Source: Azospirillum tabaci
Lineage (GTDB): Bacteria > Pseudomonadota > Alphaproteobacteria > Azospirillales > Azospirillaceae
Direction of reading: 5' to 3'
NCBI RefSeq assembly: GCF_014596085.1
Contig: NZ_JACCJY010000026.1
Coordinates: 27,166 to 91,165, forward strand
Length of the DNA stretch: 64,000 bases
Position 1 is the stretch's first letter. The number at the start of each line of letters is the position of its first letter. The position numbers and the translations under genes were made by a program. This document shows positions 54,306 through 63,101 of the stretch, in pieces. Below the pieces are notes generated by a model, which worked only from the letters and a program-made list of their open reading frames with translations, made no database searches and had not been told where the DNA came from.

Positions 54306-55696
54306 GCACCCTGTTCGGCCGCAAGGCCGCGCCCTCCTCCCTGTCGATCGCCAGCCCGCCCCCCGAGGAGCCGAAGGCCGCCCCTGCTCCGGCCCCGGTG
54401 GCGCCCCCCTCTCCGCCGCCGCCGGCCACGCTGCGCCCGGTCAACCGCTCGCTGAACGACATCCGGTCGCAGGTGCTGGCCCGCATCGACCCGGCGACCA
54501 TCGCCGACATGCCGGCTGAAACGCTGCGCCCGCTGGTCGAGCGGCTGATCGACGACATCGCCACCACCAGCCGCAGCCAGTTGAACGGGCGCGAGCAGGC
54601 GACGCTGGCAACGGAACTGGTCCACGACATGATCGGGCTGGGGCCGCTGGAGCCGCTGCTGGCCGACGACGCGATCACCGACATCATGGTCAACGGCCCG
54701 TCCCGCACCTTCGCCGAGCAGCGCGGCAAGCTGGTGGAGATGCCGGTGCGCTTCCGCGACGCCGGCCATCTGCTGAACATCGCGCAGCGCATCGCCTCGG
54801 CGGTCGGGCGGCGGGTCGACGAATCCAGCCCCATGGTCGACGCCCGGCTGGCCGACGGCAGCCGCGTCAACATCGTGGTGCCGCCGCTGGCGCTCGACGG
54901 CGCCTGCATCTCCATCCGCAAATTCGCCCGCCGCACCATCGGCTTCCGAGAGCTGGTGGAGTTCCGCAGCCTGTCGGAGCCGATGGCCCGCGCGCTGGAG
55001 ATCATCGGGCGCTGCCGGCTGAACGTCATCATCTCCGGGGGCACCGGCTCGGGCAAGACGACGCTGCTCAACGCCATGTCCCGCCCCATCGAGCCGACCG
55101 AGCGCGTCATCACCATCGAGGACGCGGCCGAACTCCAGCTCCAGCAACCCCACGTCGTCCGGCTGGAGACGCGCCCACCCAACCTGGAGGGCCAGGGGCA
55201 GGTGACGCAGCGCGACCTCGTCCGCAACGCGCTGCGCATGCGGCCCGACCGCATCATCATCGGCGAGGTGCGCGGGGCGGAGGCCTTCGACATGCTCCAG
55301 GCGATGAACACCGGCCATGACGGGTCGATGTCCACCATCCACGCCAACAACCCGCGCGACGCGCTGAGCCGCGTCGAGAACATGGTGCTGATGGCCGGCA
55401 TGAACCTGCCCAGCCGGGCCATCCGCCAGCAGATCGCCGGGGCGGTCAACGTCATCGTCCAGGTCCAACGCATGCGCGACGGCGTGCGCCGCATCACCCA
55501 CGTCACCGAGCTGGTCGGCATGGAGGGCGACGTGATCCTGACCCAGGACCTCTTCACCTTCGAGTTCCGCGGGGAGAACCGCGACGGGATCCTCGAAGGA
55601 CGCTACGCCGCCACCGGCCTGCGCCCGCGCTTCGCCGAGCGGCTGGCCTATTTCGGGCAGGAGGCGGCCTGGAACGCCGCCACCACCGGCCTGTAA
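54302..55696 (+). CDS. cpaF: pilus assembly ATPase CpaF/TadA
   Basis: 464 residues of the secretion-ATPase family. A Pro/Ala-rich N-terminus is followed by a helical domain and the motor domain with Walker A GGTGSGKTT (246-254), the Asp/Glu box TIEDAAELQL, Walker B IIIGEVRGAEAFDML and the His box HDGSMSTIHAN. It drives pilus extension, and in some species retraction. Coupled to cpaE (ATGA). Confidence 0.95.
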   Translation: MSTLFGRKAAPSSLSIASPPPEEPKAAPAPAPVAPPSPPPPATLRPVNRSLNDIRSQVLARIDPATIADMPAETLRPLVERLIDDIATTSRSQLNGREQATLATELVHDMIGLGPLEPLLADDAITDIMVNGPSRTFAEQRGKLVEMPVRFRDAGHLLNIAQRIASAVGRRVDESSPMVDARLADGSRVNIVVPPLALDGACISIRKFARRTIGFRELVEFRSLSEPMARALEIIGRCRLNVIISGGTGSGKTTLLNAMSRPIEPTERVITIEDAAELQLQQPHVVRLETRPPNLEGQGQVTQRDLVRNALRMRPDRIIIGEVRGAEAFDMLQAMNTGHDGSMSTIHANNPRDALSRVENMVLMAGMNLPSRAIRQQIAGAVNVIVQVQRMRDGVRRITHVTELVGMEGDVILTQDLFTFEFRGENRDGILEGRYAATGLRPRFAERLAYFGQEAAWNAATTGL

Positions 55697-55711
55697 AGGG
55701 GGGGACCCGCG

Positions 55712-56677
55712 ATGGACCGCATCCAGGCCCTTCAACTCGCCACCCTCCTCCTCGGCGTCGGAACTCTGCTGTTCGCCCTCTCCACCCTGCGCGCCTTCCG
55801 CCGCCAAAAGGCGCTGCGCCGCCGGCTGGCCGCCCTGTCGGCCGAGGCGCGGACCGAGGCGGAGGACGACAGCCCCGACATCACCGGCGCCGGGTCCCCG
55901 ACCTTTGCCGACCGGGTGAAGCGGCGCATGTCGCGCTTCTACGCGCGGCGCCAGACCGTCTATCTGCCGCCGGGCATCCGGCTGTGGCGGGCGCTGCTGT
56001 ACGCCGTGATCGCCGCCGGTCTGTGCTGGTGGCTGGGCGGGCCGGTGATGGGCGACGCGGGCGCCTCGACCGCCGCCGCCATGGCCCTGCTGGTCACCCC
56101 GCGCATCGTCTTCGCCGCCAGCCGCCGCCGGGCGCTGGAGGCGCTGATGAACCAGCTTCCCGACGCGATCAGCCTCGTCGTCCGCGCCACCCGCGCCGGC
56201 ATCCCGGTGTCGGAAAGCCTGCGCATGGTCGGCACCGAACTGTCCGAGCCGATCGCCCCGCTGTTCCGCCGCATCGTCGACGAGACGGCCATGGGCATCG
56301 ACCTGGAGACCGTGCTGGCCCGCGCCGCCGTCAACGTCCGCCTGCCGGAGTTCCGCTTCTTCGTCGTCACCTTGCTGCTGCAGCGGGAAACCGGCGGCAA
56401 CCTGACGGAACCCCTGGAAAATCTGGCCGACATGATCCGCCAGCGCCGCCGCGTGCAGATGCGCACCCGCGCCCTGACGTCGGAGGCACGCAGCTCCGCC
56501 GCCGTGCTGGCCGCCCTGCCCTTCCTGGCCGGCGGCGGCATGGCGATGCTGAACCCCGACTACGCGATGCGGCTGATCGACGAGCCGAGCGGCCAGACGA
56601 TGCTGGCGGTGGCGGGCGGGTTGCTGCTGGTCGGCGTCGGCTCCATGCAACTCCTCATTCGGAAGACCCTGTCATGA
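55712..56677 (+). CDS. tadB: inner-membrane platform protein TadB
   Basis: 321 residues with membrane helices near both ends and the T2SSF domain (LMNQLPDAISLVVRATRAGIPVSESLRMVG, quoted by its start and end; then FFVVTLLLQRETGGNLTEPLENLA). AAAGGGGGG lies upstream of ATG 55712. It forms the platform with TadC. Confidence 0.92.
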   Translation: MDRIQALQLATLLLGVGTLLFALSTLRAFRRQKALRRRLAALSAEARTEAEDDSPDITGAGSPTFADRVKRRMSRFYARRQTVYLPPGIRLWRALLYAVIAAGLCWWLGGPVMGDAGASTAAAMALLVTPRIVFAASRRRALEALMNQLPDAISLVVRATRAGIPVSESLRMVGTELSEPIAPLFRRIVDETAMGIDLETVLARAAVNVRLPEFRFFVVTLLLQRETGGNLTEPLENLADMIRQRRRVQMRTRALTSEARSSAAVLAALPFLAGGGMAMLNPDYAMRLIDEPSGQTMLAVAGGLLLVGVGSMQLLIRKTLS

Positions 56678-57675
56678 GCGATGGCCTCATGAGCGGCGGC
56701 CTGATCCCACAGCCGGTCCTTCTCGGCTTCGGCGTGCTGATGATCCTGACCGGGGTGGCCGGGCTGCGCTCCTGCGTGCTGCGCGAGCGGCTGCTGGCCC
56801 GGCTGGAGCGCCTGCGCGCCGGAACCGCGCCGTCCGCCGCCCCGGAGACGGAGCGCCGGAGCCTGCTGAGCCGGATCGGCGCCGCATTGGCCCGCACGCC
56901 GCTCGTCGGCTCCGCAGACCGGGAGCGGATGCGCAAGAGCCTGATCGCCGCCGGCTACAACCAGCCCGGCCACCTCTATTCCCTGCTCGGCATCAAGCTG
57001 CTGTGCATCGGCGCCGGGATGGCGCTGGTCCCGGCGGCGGCTGGCGACCTGCTGCCCTCGCTGATCGGCGCGCCGGGTGCCGCCGCGCAGGTGGTGGCCG
57101 GCGCCCTGCTCGGCTGGCGGCTGCCCGATCTGGCGCTGGGCCGGATGCGCGACCGCCGTCTGGAGGAGGTGCGCAACGGCCTGCCCGACGCGCTCGACCT
57201 GCTGGTGATCTGCGGCGAGGCCGGCCTCGGCCTGGAAGCGGCGGTGGACCGCGTGGCCCGCGAGGTGGCGACCGCCTACCCGGCGTTGAGCGCCGAGCTG
57301 TCGGCCACCGCGGCGGAGATGCGCGTGCTGTCCGACCGCGGCGGCGCGCTCAACAATCTGGCCGCCCGGCTGGACATGGAGGGGGTGCGCGGCATGGCGA
57401 CGACGCTGATCCAGGCCATGCGCTACGGCACGCCGCTGGCCCAGGCGCTGCGCGTCCTGGCCGGGGAGATGCGCGCCCAGCGCCTCGCCCGGTTCGAGGA
57501 GAAGGCGGCCCGCCTGCCGGTGCTGCTGACCCTGCCCATGGTGGTCTTCATCCTGCCCTGCGTCTTCATCGTCGTCGGCGGCCCCGCCATGCTCGACGTC
57601 TCGCGCAGCTTCGACAGCGCCGGCACGAACCAACAGGTCCACTCCAGCCAGACCAACAAGGGAGGTCAACCATGA
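56674..57675 (+). CDS. tadC: inner-membrane platform protein TadC
   Basis: 333 residues, T2SSF family (VRNGLPDALDLLVICGEAGL, then LAGEMRAQRLARFEEKAARL and a final LLTLPMVVFILPCVFIVVGGP helix). Coupled to tadB by ATGA at the start, and its stop codon overlaps the tadD ATG. Confidence 0.92.
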   Translation: MSDGLMSGGLIPQPVLLGFGVLMILTGVAGLRSCVLRERLLARLERLRAGTAPSAAPETERRSLLSRIGAALARTPLVGSADRERMRKSLIAAGYNQPGHLYSLLGIKLLCIGAGMALVPAAAGDLLPSLIGAPGAAAQVVAGALLGWRLPDLALGRMRDRRLEEVRNGLPDALDLLVICGEAGLGLEAAVDRVAREVATAYPALSAELSATAAEMRVLSDRGGALNNLAARLDMEGVRGMATTLIQAMRYGTPLAQALRVLAGEMRAQRLARFEEKAARLPVLLTLPMVVFILPCVFIVVGGPAMLDVSRSFDSAGTNQQVHSSQTNKGGQP

Positions 57676-58661
57676 TCGCCGCCCCGGACCCATCGCATCC
57701 GACATCCCCTCTCCCGCCCCGGGAGAGGGTGCCCGCGAAGCGGGCGGGTGAGGGTCGTGCGAGGATCGGGGCGCCGATCCTTGGCGGTACCCTCACCCTC
57801 CCACCGCTTCGCGGCGGGTCCCTCCCTCTCCCGGGGCGGGAGAGGGATTCGAGGCCAAGGAAGCGCCTCTCCGGTCTGGGCCGCGCCGCGGCGGCCGCCC
57901 TCCTGCTGCTGTCGGTCAGCGCCTGCGCCTCCGCGCCGGGCGGCGGGCCGGTGGGGTCGAAGAGCGGCCCGACGGCCAACGCCACGCTGGACGACAAGGC
58001 GCGCGTGCAGCTCCGCCTCGCCCGCGCCGCCCAGGAGGCGGGCAACACCGGCTCCGCGGTGCGCTTCTACCGCGCGGTGCTGGATCAGGCGCCGGGCCAT
58101 GTCGGCGCCCTGCTCGGGCTGGGCGAGACCCTGTCGGAGAGCGGGTCCGCCGCCGACGCGGTGGTCGAACTGCAGAAGGCCGCCGCCGTCGTGCCCGACA
58201 ATGTGGAGGTGCAGACGGCGCTGGGCCGCGCGCTGGTCCGCGCCAACCGCCCCGTCGACGCGCTGAACCGCTTCGACGCCCTGCTCCGCCGCAACGACGA
58301 CGATCTGCGCGCCCGTCTCAACCGCGGCGTCGCCCTCGACCTCGCCGGGCGGCACGCGGAGGCCCAGGCCGAATACCGCCACGTCCTGAAGGCGGAGCCG
58401 AACAACGCGATGGCCATGGCCAACCTCGGCCTGTCGCTGGCGCTGAACGGCAGCGCGGAGGGCGTGGCGATCCTGGAAAGCCTCGTCCACGGCGGGGTGG
58501 ACTCCCCCCGCGTGCGCCAGAACCTTGCGCTGGCCTATGGGCTCAAGGGCGACCGGGAGGCGGCGGCCCGCGTGGCCCGGCTCGACCTCGACGACGCCAA
58601 CGTCCGCTCGAATCTGGCCTTCTACGAGACGGCGCGCCAGTTCGTGGCCGTCAAACCGTGA
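57672..58661 (+). CDS. tadD: TPR lipoprotein TadD with an in-frame palindromic insertion
   Basis: 329 residues. The C-terminal two thirds are TPR units (VGALLGLGETLSESGSAADA, VEVQTALGRALVRANRPVDA, MAMANLGLSLALNGSAEGV), as in TadD, which helps the secretin form. A lipoprotein segment (AAAAALLLLSVSAC) puts the lipid Cys at residue 85, far from the N-terminus. Residues about 12-58 are encoded by a 141-bp GC-rich palindrome (57706-57846). The start at ATG 57672 is supported by GGGAGGT, and no in-frame start codon lies between the insert and the lipobox, so the extra residues seem to be translated. Whether the leader still works is open. Confidence 0.88.
   Translation: MIAAPDPSHPTSPLPPRERVPAKRAGEGRARIGAPILGGTLTLPPLRGGSLPLPGRERDSRPRKRLSGLGRAAAAALLLLSVSACASAPGGGPVGSKSGPTANATLDDKARVQLRLARAAQEAGNTGSAVRFYRAVLDQAPGHVGALLGLGETLSESGSAADAVVELQKAAAVVPDNVEVQTALGRALVRANRPVDALNRFDALLRRNDDDLRARLNRGVALDLAGRHAEAQAEYRHVLKAEPNNAMAMANLGLSLALNGSAEGVAILESLVHGGVDSPRVRQNLALAYGLKGDREAAARVARLDLDDANVRSNLAFYETARQFVAVKP
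57706..57846. repeat. 141-bp palindromic element inside tadD
   Basis: The ends are mirror copies: CCCTCTCCC...GGGAGAGGG at 57707-57729 and again at 57824-57846, with CCCGCGAAGCGGG-type inner hairpins and a GGATCGG/CCGATCC core near 57763-57780. The whole reads without stops in the tadD frame, and 141 is a multiple of three. Confidence 0.75.
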
Positions 58662-58670
58662 GCCGGCCCC

Positions 58671-59258
58671 ATGCGCAGCGACAGCCGCAGCCACCCCCCT
58701 CCCGTCCCCTCTCCCGTTCGCCGCGTCCTGCGTGACCGCCGGGGCCTGACCACGCTGGAACTTGCGCTCGTTTCCCCGGTGCTGATCGCGGGCATGATCG
58801 CCCTGGCCGAGGTGTCCTACTCGCTGACCGTGGACGGTCTTCTGAACCACGCCGCCCGTGCCGCCGCCCGCAGCGGCTTCACGGGAGAACTGGGAAGCGG
58901 CTTCACCGACCGCCGCGCCCAGGTCTGCGACACGGTGTACCGGTTGACCAGCCGGGTGCTCGACCAGAGCCGCCTGTCGGTGCGCAGCCACAGCTACGCC
59001 TCCTTCACCACGCTGGGCCAGATCAACGGCGGGATCCCGCCCTCCAGCTCGCTGACCGACCTGAATTGCGGCTCCGCCGACTGGGACGCCAATCAGACCG
59101 GGGCGGCGCTGGGCGGCAGCGGGCAGGTCGTCGTCTATACGCTGCGCTACACCCAGCCGGTGCTGACCGGGCTGGGCGCCACGGTCCTGGGCCGGGCGGA
59201 GCTGATCCACGAAGCACGGCTGGCCGTGCGCAACGAACCCTTCATGGTCGGGGAGTGA
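58671..59258 (+). CDS. tadE: TadE-like minor pseudopilin
   Basis: 195 residues. The TadE motif DRRGLTTLELALVSPVLIAG shows a prepilin-like processing site with Glu at the +5 place, followed by a membrane helix and a periplasmic domain with Cys residues (AQVCDTVY, DLNCGSADW). It is processed by CpaA and works with TadF. It starts nine bases after the tadD stop. Confidence 0.88.
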   Translation: MRSDSRSHPPPVPSPVRRVLRDRRGLTTLELALVSPVLIAGMIALAEVSYSLTVDGLLNHAARAAARSGFTGELGSGFTDRRAQVCDTVYRLTSRVLDQSRLSVRSHSYASFTTLGQINGGIPPSSSLTDLNCGSADWDANQTGAALGGSGQVVVYTLRYTQPVLTGLGATVLGRAELIHEARLAVRNEPFMVGE

Positions 59259-59263
59259 CCGGC

Positions 59264-59863
59264 ATGACGGAACATCATCCATTCCGCCCGCGCCTGCCGC
59301 GCGACCGGCGCGGCGTCGCGGCGCTGGAGATGGCTCTGCTGGCGCCGGTCCTTCTGGTGCTGGTCACCGCCACGGTGGACGTGGTGCGCTACGTCAGCAT
59401 CACCCTGACCCTGAACCGCACCGCCGCCAACGTCAGCGACATCGCCACCCAGTTCGACAAGCTGCGCGCCGGCATGACCGTGGTGAAGGGGAACGAGGTC
59501 GGCGTGCTGTTCCTCGCCGCGACGGAGGTCGCCCAGCCGCTGGACCTGATGGCCGGTGGGCAGGTGATCGTCACCTCGGTCGCCAACATGGGCCAGGGAT
59601 CGCGGGTGATGTGGCAGGAACGGGCCGGCACCGGCTCCGCCCTCAGCCACTTCGGCGCAGCGGGCGGGGTCGCCACGCTGCCGCCCGGCTTCACCCAGCA
59701 GCCCGGCGACAACGCCATCTTCACCGAGCTGTTCTACCGCTTCACCCCCTATCTGCTGAGCGGACCGTGGCTCGGCGATGCCGGGACCTCCACGACGCTC
59801 TACGCCAGCGCCGTCTATCAGCCCCGGCTCGGCACGCTCACCACGCTGGAGACCGGGCCATGA
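59264..59863 (+). CDS. tadF: second TadE/TadF-type pseudopilin
   Basis: 199 residues with DRRGVAALEMALLAPVLLVL as the pseudopilin motif and a periplasmic tail (VMWQERAGTGSALSHFG). It follows tadE by five bases and its stop overlaps the tadG start, so this is TadF by position. TadE and TadF are hard to tell apart from sequence. Confidence 0.85.
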   Translation: MTEHHPFRPRLPRDRRGVAALEMALLAPVLLVLVTATVDVVRYVSITLTLNRTAANVSDIATQFDKLRAGMTVVKGNEVGVLFLAATEVAQPLDLMAGGQVIVTSVANMGQGSRVMWQERAGTGSALSHFGAAGGVATLPPGFTQQPGDNAIFTELFYRFTPYLLSGPWLGDAGTSTTLYASAVYQPRLGTLTTLETGP

Positions 59864-61317
59864 GGACAGCCTTCACGCTTGCGGGCCGCCTGCTCGCCGC
59901 TCTCGGCGCAAACTCTTTAGGCGCCGTAGGGCGGGACCGCCGGGGCGCCACCGCGCTGATGTTCGCCGCCGCAGCGGTGCCCCTGCTGGGCATGATCGGG
60001 CTGGCGGTGGATTACGGACGGGCCTTCCTGGTGCAGTCGCGGCTCCAGACCGCCATCGACGCCGGGGCGCTGGCCGCCGGCAAGATGCTGAACTCCACGG
60101 CGGACGCCCAGAGCGACATCGCCATGTTCGTCGCGGCCAACCTGCCGCCGGGCTTCCTGGGGGCGGCCATCGGCACACCGGCGGTGACGCTGGACCAGAC
60201 GAACCAGCGCGTCGGCGTGTCCGTCACCGCCACCCTGCCGACGACCTTCCTGCGCGTCCTGCAGGTGAACGAGCTGACCATCTCGGTCACCAACCAGGTG
60301 CAGCGCGCCAACGCCGGGCTGGAGCTGGCGCTGGTGCTCGACGTCACCGGCTCCATGGCGACCAACAACCGCATCGGGGAGCTGCGCAGCGCCGCCACCG
60401 ACCTCGTCAACATCCTGTTCGGGCCGGGCAGCACGCCGCCAAGGAACCTGTGGGTCTCCATTGCCCCCTACGCGGCGGAGGTCAACATCGGCAAGACCCG
60501 CACCAACTGGCTGGCGGCGGGCAGCTACGACGCCACCAAATGGGCCTCGCAGGGCTGGCGCGGCTGCGTCCTGGCCCGCACCCAGCCGCAGGACCAAACC
60601 GACACCCCGCCGGCCTCCGCTCCCTTCAAGCCCTTCTGGTACCCGAACAACCAGTACAGCGGGAACAACAACGACAACCCCTGGACCCCCACGAACATCA
60701 CCGACGACGGCACCTACCGCCAGACCAACGACATGGCCGGGCCGAACCTCGGCTGCCCGCCGCCGATCATGCCGCTGACCAACGACCGCTCGGCGCTGCT
60801 CGCCAAGATCGCCGGGCTGAAGCCGGTGAACCGCGGCGGCACCATGGCGAACCAGGGGCTTCAGGCGGGATGGTTCACCCTGTCGCCGAAGTGGCGCGGC
60901 TTGTGGGGCGGCACCACGCCGGACACGCTGCCGCTCGATTACGGAACGCCCGACATGTCCAAGGCGGTCGTTCTGCTGACCGACGGCAACAACGAGTGGT
61001 TCAAGTACAAGCCGCAGGGCGACTACACCGGCTACCAGCGCCTCAGCGACGGGCTGCTGGGCACCACCGACACCAACCAAGTGACGACGGCGATCAACAA
61101 CCGCATGCTGGCGCTGTGCAGCAACATGAAGGCGGCGGGGATCACCCTCTTCACCATCACCGTCGGCGACAGCGCCAGCAGCGCCACCCGCACCCTCTAC
61201 GAAAGCTGCGCCTCGCCCGGCCCGAACCATTATTTCGACAGTCCGACGCCGACGGACCTGCAGATGGTGTTCCGCACCATCGCCGGCCAGCTCAGCAATC
61301 TGCGGATCATCCGCTGA
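59860..61317 (+). CDS. tadG: TadG-like protein with von Willebrand A domain
   Basis: 485 residues. The N-terminal RRGATALMFAAAAVPLLGMIG segment is the TadE-like pilin-type helix, then LQTAIDAGALAAGK as in TadG. A VWA domain follows with the MIDAS start LVLDVTGSMA and VVLLTDGNNEW later. Asn/Trp-rich inserts (FWYPNNQYSGNNNDNPWTP) are exposed loops. TadG is thought to anchor or tip the pilus machine. It is the last gene of the operon proper. Confidence 0.9.
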   Translation: MRTAFTLAGRLLAALGANSLGAVGRDRRGATALMFAAAAVPLLGMIGLAVDYGRAFLVQSRLQTAIDAGALAAGKMLNSTADAQSDIAMFVAANLPPGFLGAAIGTPAVTLDQTNQRVGVSVTATLPTTFLRVLQVNELTISVTNQVQRANAGLELALVLDVTGSMATNNRIGELRSAATDLVNILFGPGSTPPRNLWVSIAPYAAEVNIGKTRTNWLAAGSYDATKWASQGWRGCVLARTQPQDQTDTPPASAPFKPFWYPNNQYSGNNNDNPWTPTNITDDGTYRQTNDMAGPNLGCPPPIMPLTNDRSALLAKIAGLKPVNRGGTMANQGLQAGWFTLSPKWRGLWGGTTPDTLPLDYGTPDMSKAVVLLTDGNNEWFKYKPQGDYTGYQRLSDGLLGTTDTNQVTTAINNRMLALCSNMKAAGITLFTITVGDSASSATRTLYESCASPGPNHYFDSPTPTDLQMVFRTIAGQLSNLRIIR

Positions 61318-61456
61318 GGATCTGGCGCTGAATGGCGGGCGGTATGGCCAGGGGCGGTATGGCGGAGACAGCGGTTTATGACCTATTGCGCATTGGTCCG
61401 CCGCCGCCCGATGGGCTACAGGATTCAGGACCGTGCAGACAAGAGGCCCGTCCGTC

Positions 61457-61819
61457 ATGTCCCAGACCTTTCATGTGATCGTTGCCGAAGACGACCCGGT
61501 CGTCGCGGTCACCATTGCCGAAACCCTGGAGGAGCGCGGCTTCCGCGTGACCATCGGGCGCAACGGGTTCGATGCCTTCAAGATCGACCAGAACGATCCT
61601 GCCGACATCCTGATCACCGACCTGCGCATGCCGCATTTCGACGGCACCAGCCTGATCGCCCGCATGCAGGAGCAGCGCCCCGAGTTGCCCATCCTGGTCA
61701 CCACCGGCTACAGCGACAACCTGCCCAAGGAGGAGCCGGGCCAGCTGTCCGTCGTCCAGAAGCCCTTCTCCGAGGACAGCATCGTCCGGGCGGTGCAGAG
61801 CCTGCTCGGGGTCGCCTGA
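61457..61819 (+). CDS. single-domain response regulator
   Basis: 120 residues, a lone receiver domain: acidic pair in VAEDDPVV, phospho-Asp55 in ILITDLRMP, Thr in LVTTGYS and Lys in VVQKPFS. It has no output domain. It lies 139 bases after tadG on the same strand. It resembles the receiver at the end of the hybrid kinase at 30989 (DDPxVAxT start, TGYS motif) and could be part of a phosphorelay; that link is inference. Confidence 0.9.
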   Translation: MSQTFHVIVAEDDPVVAVTIAETLEERGFRVTIGRNGFDAFKIDQNDPADILITDLRMPHFDGTSLIARMQEQRPELPILVTTGYSDNLPKEEPGQLSVVQKPFSEDSIVRAVQSLLGVA

Positions 61820-61873
61820 TCGGAGCGCCGGAGGGTGGCCGCGAAAAAATTCGTCCCCCGGTGAAGTTCCTGC

Positions 61874-61902
61874 TTGCGCTGCGCCGCTGAGACCCGTATA
61901 AG
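61874..61902 (+). promoter_or_regulatory. sigma-70-type promoter for the tRNA cluster
   Basis: TTGCGC (61874-61879), a 17-base spacer, then TATAAG (61897-61902), which would start transcription just before tRNA-Asn at 61914. Confidence 0.65.
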
Positions 61903-61913
61903 CCGGCCTCCGT

Positions 61914-61989
61914 TCCGGATTAGCTCAGTCGGTAGAGCAGCGGACTGTTAATCCGCGTGTCGCTGGTTCGAGTCCAGCATCCGGAGCCA
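61914..61989 (+). tRNA. tRNA-Asn (GTT)
   Basis: 76 nt with CCA encoded. Acceptor TCCGGAT pairs with ATCCGGA; the anticodon loop CTGTTAA has GTT. The D and T arms (AGCTCAGTCGGTAGAGC, GGTTCGAGTCC) are normal. Confidence 0.97.
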
Positions 61990-61993
61990 TATT

Positions 61994-62070
<77 letters not shown>

Positions 62071-62074
62071 CATT

Positions 62075-62149
62075 GCGGGCGTAGCTCAGGGGTAGAGCAC
62101 AACCTTGCCAAGGTTGGGGTCGAGGGTTCGAATCCCTTCGCCCGCTCCA
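62075..62149 (+). tRNA. tRNA-Gly (GCC)
   Basis: 75 nt with CCA encoded. Acceptor GCGGGCG pairs with CGCCCGC; the anticodon loop TTGCCAA has GCC. It is the third of three tRNAs on one transcript. Confidence 0.97.
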
Positions 62150-62174
62150 GTTTTGGGGCACGACAGTGTCTGCG

Positions 62175-62201
62175 GGGGCCGCTTGTTCATCAAGCGGCCC
62201 C
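62175..62201 (+). terminator. terminator after the tRNA cluster
   Basis: GGGGCCGCTTG (62175-62185) and CAAGCGGCCCC (62191-62201) form an 11-bp perfect stem with a TTCAT loop, followed by TCGTCGTTT. Confidence 0.8.
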
Positions 62202-62250
62202 TCGTCGTTTCAGGCGTCGCTTGGGCCCAACCGGCCCCGCCCCATCCCGC

Positions 62251-63018
62251 TCAGCCGAAATAGGCCGATGGCGTCACGCCCAGCGTCCGCTTGAACAAGG
62301 CGATGAAGGCGCTGACGCTGTCATAACCGAGGTCGATGGCGACGGTCGTCACCGGCGTGCCCTCGACCAGCATCTCCAGCGCGCGCATCAGGCGCGCCCG
62401 CTGCCGCCACGCGGTGTAGCTGTAGCCGGTCTCCGCCACGAAGCGGCGGCTCAGCGTCCGCTCGGACACGCCCGCCCAGGAAGCCCAGGCGTCCATGCCA
62501 CGCCGATCCCCGGGATCGTCGAGCAGGGCCCGTGCGATCCGGAGAAGGCGCGGATCGCGCGGCATGGGCAGGGTGAAGGGGTCGATGGGCGAGGCCCTGA
62601 GTTCGTCGAGGAGGACCATGGCAAGGCGCCATTGCGCCTCGTCCAGTTCCCACCCCTGCCATCCGGAGGCGCGGATCACCGCCTCGCGCAACAGGCCGGA
62701 CACCTTGATGATGCAGGGCCGGTCCGGCAGCGTCGCGCAGGCGGCCTCCGCGATGTAGCAGCTCCACCCCTCGACGGCCCCGTGGGTGTAGCCATGGTGC
62801 GGCTGGTGGGGCGGAAGCCACACCGCGTGCTCGGCGGGAACCACCCAGGTGTCCGTCTCCGTGCCGATGGTGAGCAGGCCGCGGCGCAGACCGGAGAGCT
62901 GGCCGCGCGGGTGGCTGTGCAGTCCAAGCGCGCGATGTTCGGCCTGCGTCTCATAGATGGCGACGATGATCGGTTCGCGCGCATCACTCGCGGCGAAAGC
63001 GAACCGCTCCTCGGACAT
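62251..63018 (-). CDS. AraC-family transcriptional regulator
   Basis: 255 residues. An N-terminal cupin-like sensor (LGLHSHPRGQLSGLRRGLLT, WLPPHQPHHGYTHG) is followed by two C-terminal helix-turn-helix units (ASWAGVSERTLSRRFVAETG and VTTVAIDLGYDSVSAFIALF). It is divergent from the PPOX flavoprotein gene, which it may control. The effector is unknown. Confidence 0.9.
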   Translation of the reverse strand: MSEERFAFAASDAREPIIVAIYETQAEHRALGLHSHPRGQLSGLRRGLLTIGTETDTWVVPAEHAVWLPPHQPHHGYTHGAVEGWSCYIAEAACATLPDRPCIIKVSGLLREAVIRASGWQGWELDEAQWRLAMVLLDELRASPIDPFTLPMPRDPRLLRIARALLDDPGDRRGMDAWASWAGVSERTLSRRFVAETGYSYTAWRQRARLMRALEMLVEGTPVTTVAIDLGYDSVSAFIALFKRTLGVTPSAYFG

Positions 63019-63101
63019 GGCGTCAACCCGCTATCGAATGGCCGCCATAGCTTAGCTCCGCCTTCCATTCCCCGCTAGCCTGCGCGCGACAGGAGAAAGC
63101 C

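Noticed and set aside
54149..56650. 833-codon minus-strand frame antisense to cpaF and tadB
   Set aside because: Low-complexity His/Gln/Arg-rich translation opposite well-conserved tad genes; no ribosome site.
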